In this document: positions 32,432 to 41,891 of the stretch, one piece after another
How the letters are laid out: each line of letters opens with the position of its first letter
Numbering within the stretch: position 1 is the first letter of the stretch
From: Bacteroidota bacterium
Lineage (GTDB): Bacteria; Bacteroidota; Bacteroidia; UBA4408
Assembly (NCBI GenBank): GCA_016721765.1
Contig: JADKHO010000002.1
Span: forward strand, 434,001 to 498,000
Reading direction: 5' to 3'
DNA length: 64,000 bases
The notes under the pieces: model-generated
Seen by the model: the letters and a program-made list of their open reading frames with translations, nothing else
Database searches by the model: none
What the model was told of the DNA's origin: nothing
Program-made: the position numbers and the translations under genes

Positions 32432-35085
32432 CTACATGCCTTGCATACCTTCACTTTCAACTCTATTATTTTTTCGTTTGAAGAGCGAGGCATCCATTTT
32501 TCCAAATCGGTAACTCAAGTTTACACGAATTACTTGTTGATCGCGCGTACGCGTATAATCCTGTGTAAAATAAGGTGTTTCAGAATAACTACTGTATCTT
32601 TTTGTTTTAAAAATATCGCTAATACTAATACTTAAACTAGCAACATTCTTTATAAAATCCCATTTTACTGCCGCATCCATCGAATAGTTGGGGTTTATAT
32701 AACCCTGTGATGAACTCAATTGTTGATCGCGCATTCCTCCTCCAAATCCTCCACCACCCATGCCTCTACCCCCACCCCCCAATGTATTTCCTGCACTTGA
32801 ACCTCCAGCCGGTAAAACGGTTTTACTTTGATAGTCTCCTGATAACTGAAGCGTAATATTTTTAGGCAAAATAAAATTCCAATTCATTTTTCCAAAAGCG
32901 CTAAAACGCTCGGTTGACAAGTTATTGCCAATATTTCCTCCATTTATGGAAGAATTGTAAAAATTCAGGTTCGTTATTATTTCCCACCATTTTGCGATAG
33001 GTGTTTTTGCTGTGAGTTCCAATCCGTAACTCTCACTGGAATTAGCGTTTTTATATGTATTGTAAATGGCACTGTCAATTCCATTTGCCCCCACATCGCG
33101 GTACTGAAAACGAGTAATTAAATTATTGGTGTACTTGTAATAAACCGATGCTAAAAAGCTAAACCCTTTCTCTGTTATTTTTTGATAATCCAAATCAACG
33201 GCTGTCGTAAACTCAGGATTTAGTGCTGCATTACCAATACTGATATTCTGAGGATCACTAAAATCGGCAAAAGGCATCAATTGAAAAAAATTGGGGCGAT
33301 TAATTTTACGAGAATAATTCAGCTGCATGTCCTGATTTTTGGGCAACTTATATGTGAGGTAGGCACTCGGAAATAAACTTAATGGATACTGTATACGAAA
33401 CGAAGTATTCCTGTCGAGTAAGGTCCCAGTGTAATCTGAGCTCTCTACCCGCAATCCTACTTGATAAAGAAGTTTTTTAATTGAATTCGCATAGGTTCCA
33501 TAAGCCGCATAAATATTATCAGTAAACTTGTATTTGCTACTTACTATTGGAAAGAAAACAAAGTCGTTAAGCGAATCCACCAAAAAATAATTATTGGTTT
33601 CATTTTTAAAATTACGCACCGAAGCTCTTACCCCTGCTTCTATTTTTGATTTTTCATTCAAGGGATTTACAAAATCAACTTGACCCACAATTAATTTATT
33701 ATAGCCGCCACCTTCTGTTTTTTGCTCTGTTTTTAAGCCTTTCGGTGTATAATCCGAAAAATAATTTTGAGTTTGATACGAAGCAGTATTGCTATTTCGC
33801 GGTGCATTGTAATTTAAATCGGCTGTAAGCTCTTCGCCGCTTTTGGGAAATAAATGCTTGTAACTTAATTGCGTGCCGTAATTGGTAAACTTGTTTTGCG
33901 AAGTGCTGTTGCGTTCATACTGCGAGTACAAAGTTCCCAACAATAAACTGTCGTTAGTGGTCTTATCCTCCACACTCATCTTACCATCCACAATTGTTTC
34001 GGATATGGAAATGGTGTTTCGATTATTAATAAAATAATCTATTCCAAAACGACCGTGGTTAAATTGATTCTCTTGCAAGGTTTTGCCATATTGATTTATA
34101 GCAGTACCTCCACTTTTTGAGTTACGCAAAGTAATGGTTCGCGGGTTAGTAAGCCGTTTCACAAAATTGCCACTGGCAAACACATTTATTTTCCCTTCTT
34201 TCACGTTAATATCTCCACCAAAAACATATTTCAAACGTGTTCCGATTCCGGCACGCACACTCCCGTTATAACCGGGCTTGCGATTCTTTTTAAGTACAAT
34301 GTTTAAGATGCCCGAATTACTATCCCCCGCATCAAATTTTGCCGAAGCGTTTGTAATAATTTCAACACTCTGAATAGCATCTGCCGGAATTTGTTCAAGT
34401 GTTAAGGTTGTAGGTTTTCCATCCACAAATATTTGTGGAGTAGCATTGCGCATCGTTACATTCCCATCCACATCTATCTGCACTGCCGGAATACTTTTCA
34501 TCACATCCTGTGCTGAACCACCGGTGCTCACAATATTTTTATCCACATTAAAAACCTTTCGATCCACACGCATTTCATACATCGATTTTTCGGCTTCTAT
34601 GGTTACTTCCTTTAATAATTTGGTATTTATTTGAAGCTTAATGTTGCCCAAATCTTTATCCGCCTTTTCAGCAATTTGGCTTCTGTCTCCCCATTTTGCA
34701 TGGCTTTAAAGTCGATATCAAATTTTACTTTTTGTTCGTAAGGTGTATAGCCGAGTGCTGAAATTTTAATCGTAAAATTTCCCATCAAAGGCAGGTTTTC
34801 CAAACTAAATTCACCTTGATTGTCGGTTAGCATTCCTCCTACCAGCACTTCCTTAGGTTGATGGGTGCTAGTATCCATCTTAGTTTGCCACAATTGTACG
34901 GATGCATATTCCATTGCATCGTTTGAAGCTGCATCTTTTACTTTACCCGAAAACCGCCCAATCGACATGGCTTTCATCATGCCACCTCGCCCCTGTGGAG
35001 CTTTTGAATCGTTTGTGTTTTGGGTAAATCCGGAATGGATAAAAACAAAAAATGCTATATAAAATGGAATTTTTCTGAACTGCAT
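32432..35085 (-). pseudogene. TonB-dependent outer membrane receptor, frameshifted near its N-terminus
   Basis: Two overlapping frames make one protein: 35085-34627 (152 residues) and 34651-32432 (739 residues). The first holds a signal peptide, a CarboxypepD_reg-like domain (GRFSGKVKDAASNDAMEYASVQLWQ) and the start of the linker. The second holds a TonB plug (KEVTIEAEKSMYEMRVDRKVFNVDKNI ... DVMKSIPAVQIDVDGNVTMRNATPQIFVDGKP) and an outer membrane beta-barrel. The frames differ by +2/-1 and join well if a GA pair in TCTC (34686-34689) is an insertion: NG is then followed by DRSQIAEKADKDLGNI. The barrel includes a Gly-rich insert near 32712-32790. Substrate unknown. Confidence 0.8.
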
Positions 35086-35451
35086 AAAAGAATTGAAGTT
35101 GCAAAGGTATTAAATGAATTTACCAATGCTGCGAATAATAAGACATCCTTTAAATGAAATAGTTTAAACGTGAAGCTGGAGATATTAAACCACAAAGGAC
35201 ACAAAGAAGGGCACTAAGGTCACAAGAGTTTCTATTTCTAAATTACACGTTACGCGCTTTGTGCCACCTTCCTTCGTAACACAGATATTTCATTCACTAA
35301 AAAAACGGCCAAGCAGCTTGAACCTAAATCATTTAATGATATTGCTGAGACCCGCATAATAATTAAATCAATGCTCTCAATTTCCTCATTTAGGGCAAAA
35401 AAAAGCGCCTTGCAAAATTTTGCAAGGCGCTTTAATTATTCAGAATTCAGA
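35086..35451. other. Gene-free region between rpsA and the TonB receptor
   Basis: No convincing reading frame. It holds ACAAAGGACACAAAG-type repeats at 35189-35280 (CACAAAG opposed by CTTTGTG) and the rpsA terminator at 35402-35433. Confidence 0.5.
35393..35433 (-). terminator. Rho-independent terminator of rpsA
   Basis: A 32-base perfect palindrome, 35402-35433 (arms AAAGCGCCTTGCAAAA and its complement). On the minus strand it is followed by a T-run; it lies 19 nt after the rpsA stop. Confidence 0.92.
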
Positions 35452-37305
35452 TTACTCTTTATCCTCAGCTTTCTTTGCAGCTGCGCTATCCATTTGATCT
35501 TTCAAATCAGATAGAGCGCTAATGTCGCCAAGAGTAGATTTTTCGATGCTATCCTTGATTTTTTTAACGCTTGCTTTTTCTGCTTTAGCAGCCGATTTCT
35601 TAGCATCTTCTTCAGTTGCACGTTCGTGTGCAGCTACTTCTTCGTTCACTTTAGAGTGCGACAAGATAATTTTCTTGTTGTCTTTAGAGAACTCAAGTAC
35701 TTTAAAATCTGCTGTTTCATCTACTTTTAAAGATCCGCCATCCGGTTTCACCATGTGACGGGTTGGAGCAAATCCTTCCACACCATAAGGAAGCGCAATT
35801 AAAGCTCCTTTTTCCATGATGCTTAACACAGTTCCTTGGTGAATGCTATCAAGCGTAAATACAGTTTCGAACACTTCCCAAGGATTCTCTTCCAATTGTT
35901 TGTGTCCTAAGCTCAATCTGCGGTTTTCACCATCCATTTCAAGCACTTTTACTTCCAGCTTATCTCCAATTTTGCAGAATTCAGATGGATGCTTGATTTT
36001 TTTAGACCAGCTTAAATCACTGATGTGAACTAAACCATCTACACCTTCTTCTAATTCAACAAAGATTCCGAAGTTAGTGAAGTTACGCACCGTTGCAGTG
36101 TGTTGTGATCCTGTAGGGTATTTTGTAACTACTTCACTCCATGGATCCGGTTTCAATTGCTTAATACCTAAAGACATTTTGCGTTCTTCACGATCCAATG
36201 TCAAGATAACAGCTTCAACAGTTTCGCCCACTTTCAAGAAATCTTGAGCAGTGCGCAAATGTTGGCTCCAGCTCATTTCACTTACGTGGATTAAGCCTTC
36301 AACACCTTGAGCAATCTCCACAAAAGCACCGTAATCAGCGATTACAACTACTTTACCATTGATTTTATCACCCACTTTTAAATCAGCACTCAAGTTATCC
36401 CAAGGGTGCGGAGTTAATTGTTTTAAACCTAACGCGATTCGTTTTTTGTTATCATCAAAATCAAGGATAACCACATTAATTTTCTCATCCAGTTTCACAA
36501 TTTCTTCCGGATGATTAATACGGCCCCAAGATAAATCGGTAATGTGAATTAAACCATCCACACCGCCTAAGTCAATAAACACCCCGTAAGTAGTAATGTT
36601 CTTAACAATACCTTCCAAGATTTGACCTTTCTCTAATTTAGAGATAATTTCAATTTTTTGTTGCTCTAATTCAGCTTCGATAAGCGCTTTGTGAGAAACT
36701 ACAACGTTTTTGAATTCTTTGTTGATTTTCACCACCTTGAACTCCATTGTTTTTCCAACATACACATCGTAATCGCGAATTGGTTTCACGTCAATTTGAG
36801 ATCCCGGTAAGAAGGCTTCGATACCAAACACATCGGCAATCAAACCACCTTTTGTGCGGCATTTCACGTAACCTTTAATAATTTCCTGATTTTCGAGTGC
36901 AGAATTCACACGATCCCAAGAACGTAGGGCGCGTGCTTTTTTGTGTGATAATAAAAGCTGACCGCCTTTATCTTCCTGACTTTCGATATAAACTTCAATC
37001 GTATCACCAATGGCAATATCCGGATTGTAGCGCAATTCACTCAAAGGCACAATTCCATCTGATTTGTAACCAATGTTAACAACTACATCTTTTGATGTTT
37101 TTGCAACCACTGTTCCATCCAATACTTCGTGTGCTGATACTGATTTTAATGTATTGTTGTAAGCATCTTCCATTTTGGAACGTTCTGCTTCCGTATACAT
37201 TTCTTGTTTTTTTCCGATGGCATTCCAATCGAAATTTTCTAATGGGTTTGGCTTCACGTATTCCGCTACTGGCGCATCATTAGAAACTACTTCATTTTCT
37301 GACAT
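35452..37305 (-). CDS. rpsA: 30S ribosomal protein S1
   Basis: I use the ATG at 37305 (617 residues, MSENEVVSNDAPVAEY...); an upstream start would add MDRYKKKSN without support. Six S1 RNA-binding domains can be followed, each with a GxV...G.FV/GVFI..EGxxGLxHxSDLSW pattern, for example GIVKNITTYGVFIDLGGVDGLIHITDLSW and GKVVVIADYGAFVEIAQGVEGLIHVSEMSW. A charged Lys/Ala/Glu tail closes the protein. S1 binds mRNA on the 30S subunit. In Bacteroidota, with AT-rich leaders and weak Shine-Dalgarno sites, it should matter for initiation. It has its own promoter and terminator. Confidence 0.95.
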   Translation of the reverse strand: MSENEVVSNDAPVAEYVKPNPLENFDWNAIGKKQEMYTEAERSKMEDAYNNTLKSVSAHEVLDGTVVAKTSKDVVVNIGYKSDGIVPLSELRYNPDIAIGDTIEVYIESQEDKGGQLLLSHKKARALRSWDRVNSALENQEIIKGYVKCRTKGGLIADVFGIEAFLPGSQIDVKPIRDYDVYVGKTMEFKVVKINKEFKNVVVSHKALIEAELEQQKIEIISKLEKGQILEGIVKNITTYGVFIDLGGVDGLIHITDLSWGRINHPEEIVKLDEKINVVILDFDDNKKRIALGLKQLTPHPWDNLSADLKVGDKINGKVVVIADYGAFVEIAQGVEGLIHVSEMSWSQHLRTAQDFLKVGETVEAVILTLDREERKMSLGIKQLKPDPWSEVVTKYPTGSQHTATVRNFTNFGIFVELEEGVDGLVHISDLSWSKKIKHPSEFCKIGDKLEVKVLEMDGENRRLSLGHKQLEENPWEVFETVFTLDSIHQGTVLSIMEKGALIALPYGVEGFAPTRHMVKPDGGSLKVDETADFKVLEFSKDNKKIILSHSKVNEEVAAHERATEEDAKKSAAKAEKASVKKIKDSIEKSTLGDISALSDLKDQMDSAAAKKAEDKE

Positions 37306-37385
37306 GTTACTCTTTTTTTTGTATCTATCCATTTTTAGGATAGAGAGGTTAATACTAAATTTTTACCCTTTTTTAAAAAGGACTG

Positions 37386-37417
37386 CGAAAGTAGTAATAA
37401 CTGGTCTAATATGCAAA
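37386..37417 (-). promoter_or_regulatory. Promoter of rpsA
   Basis: On the minus strand TTTG (37417-37414), 20 nt, then TACTTTCG (37393-37386), close to the Bacteroidota consensus. It lies about 80 nt before the ATG at 37305, leaving a long AT-rich leader. Confidence 0.6.
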
Positions 37418-37493
37418 CCCAACTAAACAAATTCAGCTTACATTCAAATAAATCAATTGAGAGCCCTGCTGGTAAGAATAATTTCGATATTCA

Positions 37494-37585
37494 GGGCAAT
37501 TCCCGCTTGAGGCGGGTCGGGCTTTCACCACTCGCTTCCGCCAGCCGGCGGAGAGCTCAAACAAAGGCTCAATCCCTATTGCAAA
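37494..37585. repeat. Structured dispersed element, copy B
   Basis: The outer stem pairs GCAAT (37496-37500) with ATTGC (37578-37582). Hairpin 1 pairs CCCGC (37502-37506) with GCGGG (37512-37516). The conserved CGGGCTTTCACCACTCGCTT starts at 37518. Hairpin 2 pairs CCGCC with GGCGG (37538-37551), then AGAGCTCAAACA (37552-37563). Compared with copy A (10006-10118) the conserved stretches are kept and the stems are rebuilt with different bases. It is in the rpsA/serC intergenic region. Confidence 0.75.
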
Positions 37586-37664
37586 CTGCTCGTTTTTTTA
37601 AATTTTGCGTCAATAGTTGCAAACAGCTTTTTTACACTGTTCAATAACTCAACTCCAAGCGATG

Positions 37665-37694
37665 TTTGGAAGCATTGGATAATTATTACTTTTG
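37665..37694 (+). promoter_or_regulatory. Promoter of serC
   Basis: TTTG (37665-37668), 18 nt, TACTTTTG (37687-37694): an excellent match to the Bacteroidota consensus, 24 nt before the ATG at 37719. Confidence 0.7.
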
Positions 37695-37718
37695 CAGCAC
37701 AAAAACAATTTCACTTTT

Positions 37719-38792
37719 ATGAAAAAAGTACACAATTTTAGCGCAGGCCCGGGTATCCTTCCTGCCGAAGTTATTAAGCAATCGGCAGAGGCAGTTTTAA
37801 ATTTCGATAATTTAGACTTGTCCATCTTAGAAATATCGCACCGCAGCAAAAATTTTATTGCAGTTATGGATGAAGCCATTGCACTGGTGAAAGATTTATT
37901 GAATTTACCAAGTGGCTATTCCGTAATTTTTATGGGAGGTGGCGCCAGTACACAATTTGCTATGGTTCCTTATAATTTGCTAAAAACCGGTGGTACTGCA
38001 GGATACCTCAACACAGGAGTGTGGGCAAGCAAAGCTATTAAAGAAGCTAAAATTATTGGAAACACAAAAGTAATTGCATCCTCCGAAGACAAAAATTTTA
38101 GCTACATCCCAAAAGGATATACTATTCCAAGTGATTTGGATTATTTGCATATTACTTCCAACAACACCATTTACGGAACGCAATTAAAAGAATTCCCAAA
38201 AAGCCCGGTGAGCTTGGTGTGCGACATGAGCAGCGATATTTTTTCGCGCCAAATTAATGCCACTGATTTTGATTTAATTTATGCAGGAGCTCAAAAAAAC
38301 ATGGGTCCTGCAGGTGCTACCATGATTGTGGTGAAAGATGAAATTCTTGGAAAAACCGGTAGAACCATGCTTTCGATGCTCGATTACCGCACCCACATTA
38401 AAGCCGAAAGCATGTACAATACGCCGCCCGTTTATCCCATTTATGTTTCGATGCTAACCTTACGTTGGTTAAAAAACAACGGTGGTGTGGCTTGGATCGA
38501 AAAAATAAATCAACAAAAGGCGGATTTGCTTTATGCTGAAATTGATCGCAACAGCTTATTTAAAGGCACTGTTGAAAAAGAAGATCGCTCCAATATGAAT
38601 GTGAATTTTGTGTTAAGTAAACCTGAATTGGAAGCTGACTTTGACAAATTAAGCAAAGAAGCCAATCTGAGTGGATTAAAAGGGCATCGTGATGTAGGTG
38701 GTTACAGAGCTTCCTTATACAATGCACTTCCTTTGGAAAGTGTTGCCGTATTGGTGGACGTGATGAAAGCGTTCGAGCAGAAGTTTGCCTAA
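37719..38792 (+). CDS. serC: Phosphoserine aminotransferase
   Basis: From the ATG at 37719 this is 357 residues beginning MKKVHNFSAGPGILPAEV, the universal SerC start; an earlier start at 37692 lies in the promoter region. The PLP-binding lysine is Lys193 in YAGAQKNMGPAG. The C-terminus has GLKGHRDVGGYRASLYNALPLESV, which is characteristic. It converts 3-phosphohydroxypyruvate with glutamate to phosphoserine, following SerA in serine synthesis (and acts in PLP synthesis in some bacteria). It is normally beside serA in relatives, but here they are 9 kb apart. Confidence 0.95.
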   Translation: MKKVHNFSAGPGILPAEVIKQSAEAVLNFDNLDLSILEISHRSKNFIAVMDEAIALVKDLLNLPSGYSVIFMGGGASTQFAMVPYNLLKTGGTAGYLNTGVWASKAIKEAKIIGNTKVIASSEDKNFSYIPKGYTIPSDLDYLHITSNNTIYGTQLKEFPKSPVSLVCDMSSDIFSRQINATDFDLIYAGAQKNMGPAGATMIVVKDEILGKTGRTMLSMLDYRTHIKAESMYNTPPVYPIYVSMLTLRWLKNNGGVAWIEKINQQKADLLYAEIDRNSLFKGTVEKEDRSNMNVNFVLSKPELEADFDKLSKEANLSGLKGHRDVGGYRASLYNALPLESVAVLVDVMKAFEQKFA

Positions 38793-38815
38793 AAAATAAA
38801 CACATTGCCATCAAA

Positions 38816-38879
38816 CCTATGTTTCCTATGATCCTATGTGTTTCAAAAATTGAACCACATAGGCACATAGGCACATAGT
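38816..38879. repeat. CACATAGG inverted repeat
   Basis: CCTATG/CTATGTG units (38816-38840) face ACATAGGCACATAGGCACATAG units (38856-38879) and can form a long stem between the convergent serC and ABC ATPase genes. A related element is at 61577-61622. Confidence 0.7.
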
Positions 38880-38905
38880 TCATAAAGAAAGGTTAGGCCT
38901 GCTCC

Positions 38906-39526
38906 TTACTTATAATCCTCAACAAGCAATTGCTGTTTGCAAAAGTCGTATTCGTGCTTTTGGTGATTAGAGCAAACAATCACTATTCGCTCACTTGTAA
39001 ACTTTTGAATCAGTTCATTGTACCAATCAATACCTTTTTTATCCAAATTAGAAGTGGGTTCATCCAAAAACAAAATGGGTGTATCACTCAAAATTGCTAA
39101 AGCAAGGCGTACACGCTGTTTCATGCCGCTCGAAAAATATTTTAATTCTTTATCTTTCGATTTAACCAATCCTGTAAGTTCAATAATTGCAGGAATACTA
39201 AGCGATTTAAAAAAAGGCTTGAATTGCGCATGAAATTGCAGTATTTCAGTGAGGCTGTACTCTTCAATCAATTCCAAGTATGGGGAAGCAAAGCTGATGT
39301 ATGGAAAAATTTTTTCAACAGGAAGGGTTTTATCATTTAGCTGATATTCAATTAAACCGGTAGATTGCACTTGATTACCGGCAATTAATTGCAACAGTGT
39401 TGATTTACCTGAACCATTCGAACCCAGTATTACGTAAGCTTCTCCGGCTTGAAAGGTATACGTTACATTTTTAAAAATCCAGTCGCGGTTGTAGCGCTTA
39501 CCAACTTCACTGAGCGTTATTTTCAT
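38906..39526 (-). CDS. ABC transporter ATP-binding protein
   Basis: A 206-residue stand-alone ABC ATPase: Walker A GSNGSGKST (about 35-43), signature FSSGMKQRV, Walker B ILFLDEPTSNLD. The length and the KIFPYISFASPYLELIEEYSLTEIL segment resemble short CcmA-type ATPases. It lies 8 nt downstream of lpxA on the same strand, so it probably shares the lpxC/fabZ-lpxA transcript. No permease gene is adjacent. A link to envelope assembly is inference from position only. Confidence 0.8.
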   Translation of the reverse strand: MKITLSEVGKRYNRDWIFKNVTYTFQAGEAYVILGSNGSGKSTLLQLIAGNQVQSTGLIEYQLNDKTLPVEKIFPYISFASPYLELIEEYSLTEILQFHAQFKPFFKSLSIPAIIELTGLVKSKDKELKYFSSGMKQRVRLALAILSDTPILFLDEPTSNLDKKGIDWYNELIQKFTSERIVIVCSNHQKHEYDFCKQQLLVEDYK

Positions 39527-39534
39527 GATGAAGC

Positions 39535-40308
39535 TTAAGAAATTCCGCGGATGATCCCTTCTTTGGAGCCCCTAATAAATTTCAGAATTTGTTCCTTTTC
39601 TTTGGAGGAAGGAGCTTCCTGCTCGATGACTGCAAGCGCATTCGAAACATTTAATCCTTTCACATAAAGTGTGCGGTAGATGTCTTCGATTTGTAAAATA
39701 ATTTCATTGCTGAAACCTCTTCTGCGCAAGCCAACTGAATTAACTCCTACATATTGCAAGGGTTCGCGCGCTGCCTTGGTAAAAGGAGGAACATTTTTAC
39801 GCACGCCGGTGAGTCCCGAAATAAAAGCATGTGCACCAATGCGCACAAACTGCCCCACTCCTGTTCCACCTTCAATAATAACCCAATCTTCAATATCCAC
39901 GTGCCCTGCAAGGTTCACACTATTTGCAATAATGATGTTATCGCCTAATATGCAATCGTGCGCAATGTGCACGTAAGCCATGAGCAAACAATTTTTACCA
40001 ACAGCCGTTTTCATTTTATCCACGGTGCCTTTGTTGATGGTAACACATTCGCGTATCACAGTATTGTCGCCTATTTCAGCAGTTGTCGCTTCTCCGGCAA
40101 ATTTTAAATCTTGCGGTATAGCCGAAATCACTGCGCCCGGAAAAATTTTACAATTTTTCCCAATACGTGCACCCGAAAAAATAGTCACATTGGGACCAAT
40201 CCAAGTGTTGTCGCCAATTACCACATCTTCATCCACAAATGAAAATGGAGAAATGGTTACGTTAGCACCGATTTTAGCGTTGGGATGTATAAAATTTAAT
40301 GTATTCAT
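39535..40308 (-). CDS. lpxA: Acyl-ACP--UDP-N-acetylglucosamine O-acyltransferase
   Basis: A 257-residue left-handed beta-helix protein with isoleucine-patch hexapeptide repeats from residue 6 on (IHPNAKIGANVTISPFSFV...). The LpxA-specific middle is NTVIRECVTINKGT ... NCLLMAYVHIAHDCILGDNII, with the catalytic His in AHDC. The C-terminal helical region is GVNSVGLRRRGFSNE. It transfers the 3-hydroxyacyl chain to UDP-GlcNAc, the first step of lipid A synthesis. The start overlaps the stop of the lpxC/fabZ fusion by 4 nt (translational coupling). Confidence 0.95.
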   Translation of the reverse strand: MNTLNFIHPNAKIGANVTISPFSFVDEDVVIGDNTWIGPNVTIFSGARIGKNCKIFPGAVISAIPQDLKFAGEATTAEIGDNTVIRECVTINKGTVDKMKTAVGKNCLLMAYVHIAHDCILGDNIIIANSVNLAGHVDIEDWVIIEGGTGVGQFVRIGAHAFISGLTGVRKNVPPFTKAAREPLQYVGVNSVGLRRRGFSNEIILQIEDIYRTLYVKGLNVSNALAVIEQEAPSSKEKEQILKFIRGSKEGIIRGIS

Positions 40309-41738
40309 ACGCTTGCTGCTACATTAATTTCTTTGGGTTGCTTGTCTTTAATCACTTGCGCCAACATTACCGCCTCACACACTTCTCTTCCGTTTACATA
40401 AGCCACCCCACGCATATTTACCAAACCGCGTCGGATAGGACTTTCGAGCGTTAATCTAAACACAACCGTATCGCCCGGCAATACTTTTTGCTTGAATTTA
40501 ACCCCGTCAATTTTCATAAAATACGTACTGTAATATTCGGGATCCGGTACTTGTGAAAGCGCAAATATGCCTCCCACTTGCGCCATCGCTTCAAGCTGCA
40601 ACACACCCGGAAAAACAGGATTTCCAGGAAAGTGGCCTTGAAAAAAGGGTTCGTTGAAACTGATATTTTTTACCCCCACAATACTGGAACTATCCATTTC
40701 CATAATCTTATCCACCATTAAAAATGGGTAGCGATGCGGAAGCATTTTGGTGATGTCGTTAATGTTGTAGAGGGCATCTTTGGTCAAGTCAAACTGCATG
40801 ATTCTAGCCTTCTTCTTTGCCTTCTCTTCTTTGATGAGTTCCTTCACTTTCTTAGCAAAGGCAACATTTCCGGCGTGACCGGGACGAGCCGAAAGAATAT
40901 GTGCTTTAAGTGGCATTCCGGCCAAAGCCATATCCCCAACAATATCTAACAGTTTATGACGGGCTGGCTCATTTTGATATTGTAGTTTTAAATTATTCAA
41001 TACCCCCTTTCCAACAATTTTCATGCTTGGTTTATTGAATAAACGTGCCAATTCATCCAATTTTTCTTGCGAAACTTCTTGAGATACTATTACGATGGCG
41101 TTATTTAAATCGCCGCCTTTTGCTAAGCCATGTTTGAGCAACATTTCAAGCTCATGCAAAAAAACAAAGGTGCGGCACTTACTAATTTCTTCTTTGAATT
41201 CGCCAATGTGGTACATGCTGGCATGCTGTGTTCCTAGCACATCTGAATTATAATCTACCATCACCGTAAGGCGATACTCGGCCGAAGGAACCATTAACAT
41301 TTCCACATGTTTTTCAGGATCTTCGTAAGTTAGCGTGCGGTCTACCACAAAATATTCGCGGATGGCATCCTGTTCCACAAAACCTGCTTTCTCAATGGCT
41401 TCCACAAAGGGTTTGGCACTGCCATCCATGATGGGCACTTCCGGTCCGTCGATTTCGATGTGTGCATTATCTATTTGCATCCCCACAAGGGCGGCTAGAA
41501 TGTGTTCAACGGTACTAACTTTTACACCGTTTTTACCCAAGGTAGTTCCACGCGAAGTGTCCACTACTAAATCACAATCGGCTTCAATTACCGGTTTGCC
41601 CTCTACATCAATCCGCTGAAATTTATATCCATAATTTTCGTCTGCCGGATTTATGGTCATAGTGGCTGCGGCGCCGGTATGAAGACCTACGCCTGAAATG
41701 GTGATTGAATTTTTAAGGGTTCTTTTTTTCTCTGCCAT
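40305..41738 (-). CDS. lpxC/fabZ: Bifunctional LpxC deacetylase / FabZ dehydratase
   Basis: A 477-residue fusion, the normal form in Bacteroidota. The N-terminal LpxC part has the zinc ligands His79 (STVEHILAAL), His261 and Asp265 (HKLLDIVGD), plus His288 in PGHAGN. The C-terminal FabZ part starts near residue 325 (LPHRYPFLMVDKI) with the dehydratase residues His369 (GHFPGNPVFPG) and Glu383. LpxC commits UDP-3-O-acyl-GlcNAc to lipid A; FabZ dehydrates 3-hydroxyacyl-ACP for fatty acids. Fusing them joins two pathways that share the 3-hydroxyacyl-ACP pool. It leads the block lpxC/fabZ-lpxA-ABC ATPase. Confidence 0.96.
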   Translation of the reverse strand: MAEKKRTLKNSITISGVGLHTGAAATMTINPADENYGYKFQRIDVEGKPVIEADCDLVVDTSRGTTLGKNGVKVSTVEHILAALVGMQIDNAHIEIDGPEVPIMDGSAKPFVEAIEKAGFVEQDAIREYFVVDRTLTYEDPEKHVEMLMVPSAEYRLTVMVDYNSDVLGTQHASMYHIGEFKEEISKCRTFVFLHELEMLLKHGLAKGGDLNNAIVIVSQEVSQEKLDELARLFNKPSMKIVGKGVLNNLKLQYQNEPARHKLLDIVGDMALAGMPLKAHILSARPGHAGNVAFAKKVKELIKEEKAKKKARIMQFDLTKDALYNINDITKMLPHRYPFLMVDKIMEMDSSSIVGVKNISFNEPFFQGHFPGNPVFPGVLQLEAMAQVGGIFALSQVPDPEYYSTYFMKIDGVKFKQKVLPGDTVVFRLTLESPIRRGLVNMRGVAYVNGREVCEAVMLAQVIKDKQPKEINVAASV

Positions 41739-41794
41739 TTTTTACAAATTCATTTTTAAAGCCTTAAATGTAAAGCTTATAAAATTATGAATCG

Positions 41795-41802
41795 CAAATA
41801 TA
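41795..41802 (-). promoter_or_regulatory. Probable -7 element of lpxC/fabZ
   Basis: TATATTTG on the minus strand (41802-41795), an exact TAnnTTTG, 56 nt before the ATG. No clear -33 element is seen. Confidence 0.4.
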
Positions 41803-41891
41803 AGGAAGTCTGTGAATTTTACTTTTGAATAAATAGGGGCAGCAAAGAAATAAGAAAAACTTAAGTAGGATATAGCTTATAAAATTTTTAG

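Noticed and set aside
34627..34700. Programmed -1 frameshift in the receptor gene
   Set aside because: No X-XXY-YYZ slippery heptamer is found in the overlap in the right phase; a 2-bp GA insertion explains it better.
34627..35085. A separate small secreted protein upstream of the TonB receptor
   Set aside because: Its domain is the usual N-terminal part of such receptors, and the receptor frame has no signal peptide of its own.
37411..37647. A 78-residue forward frame between rpsA and serC
   Set aside because: It overlaps the rpsA -33 element and is made mostly of the dispersed structured element; no domain or signal is seen.
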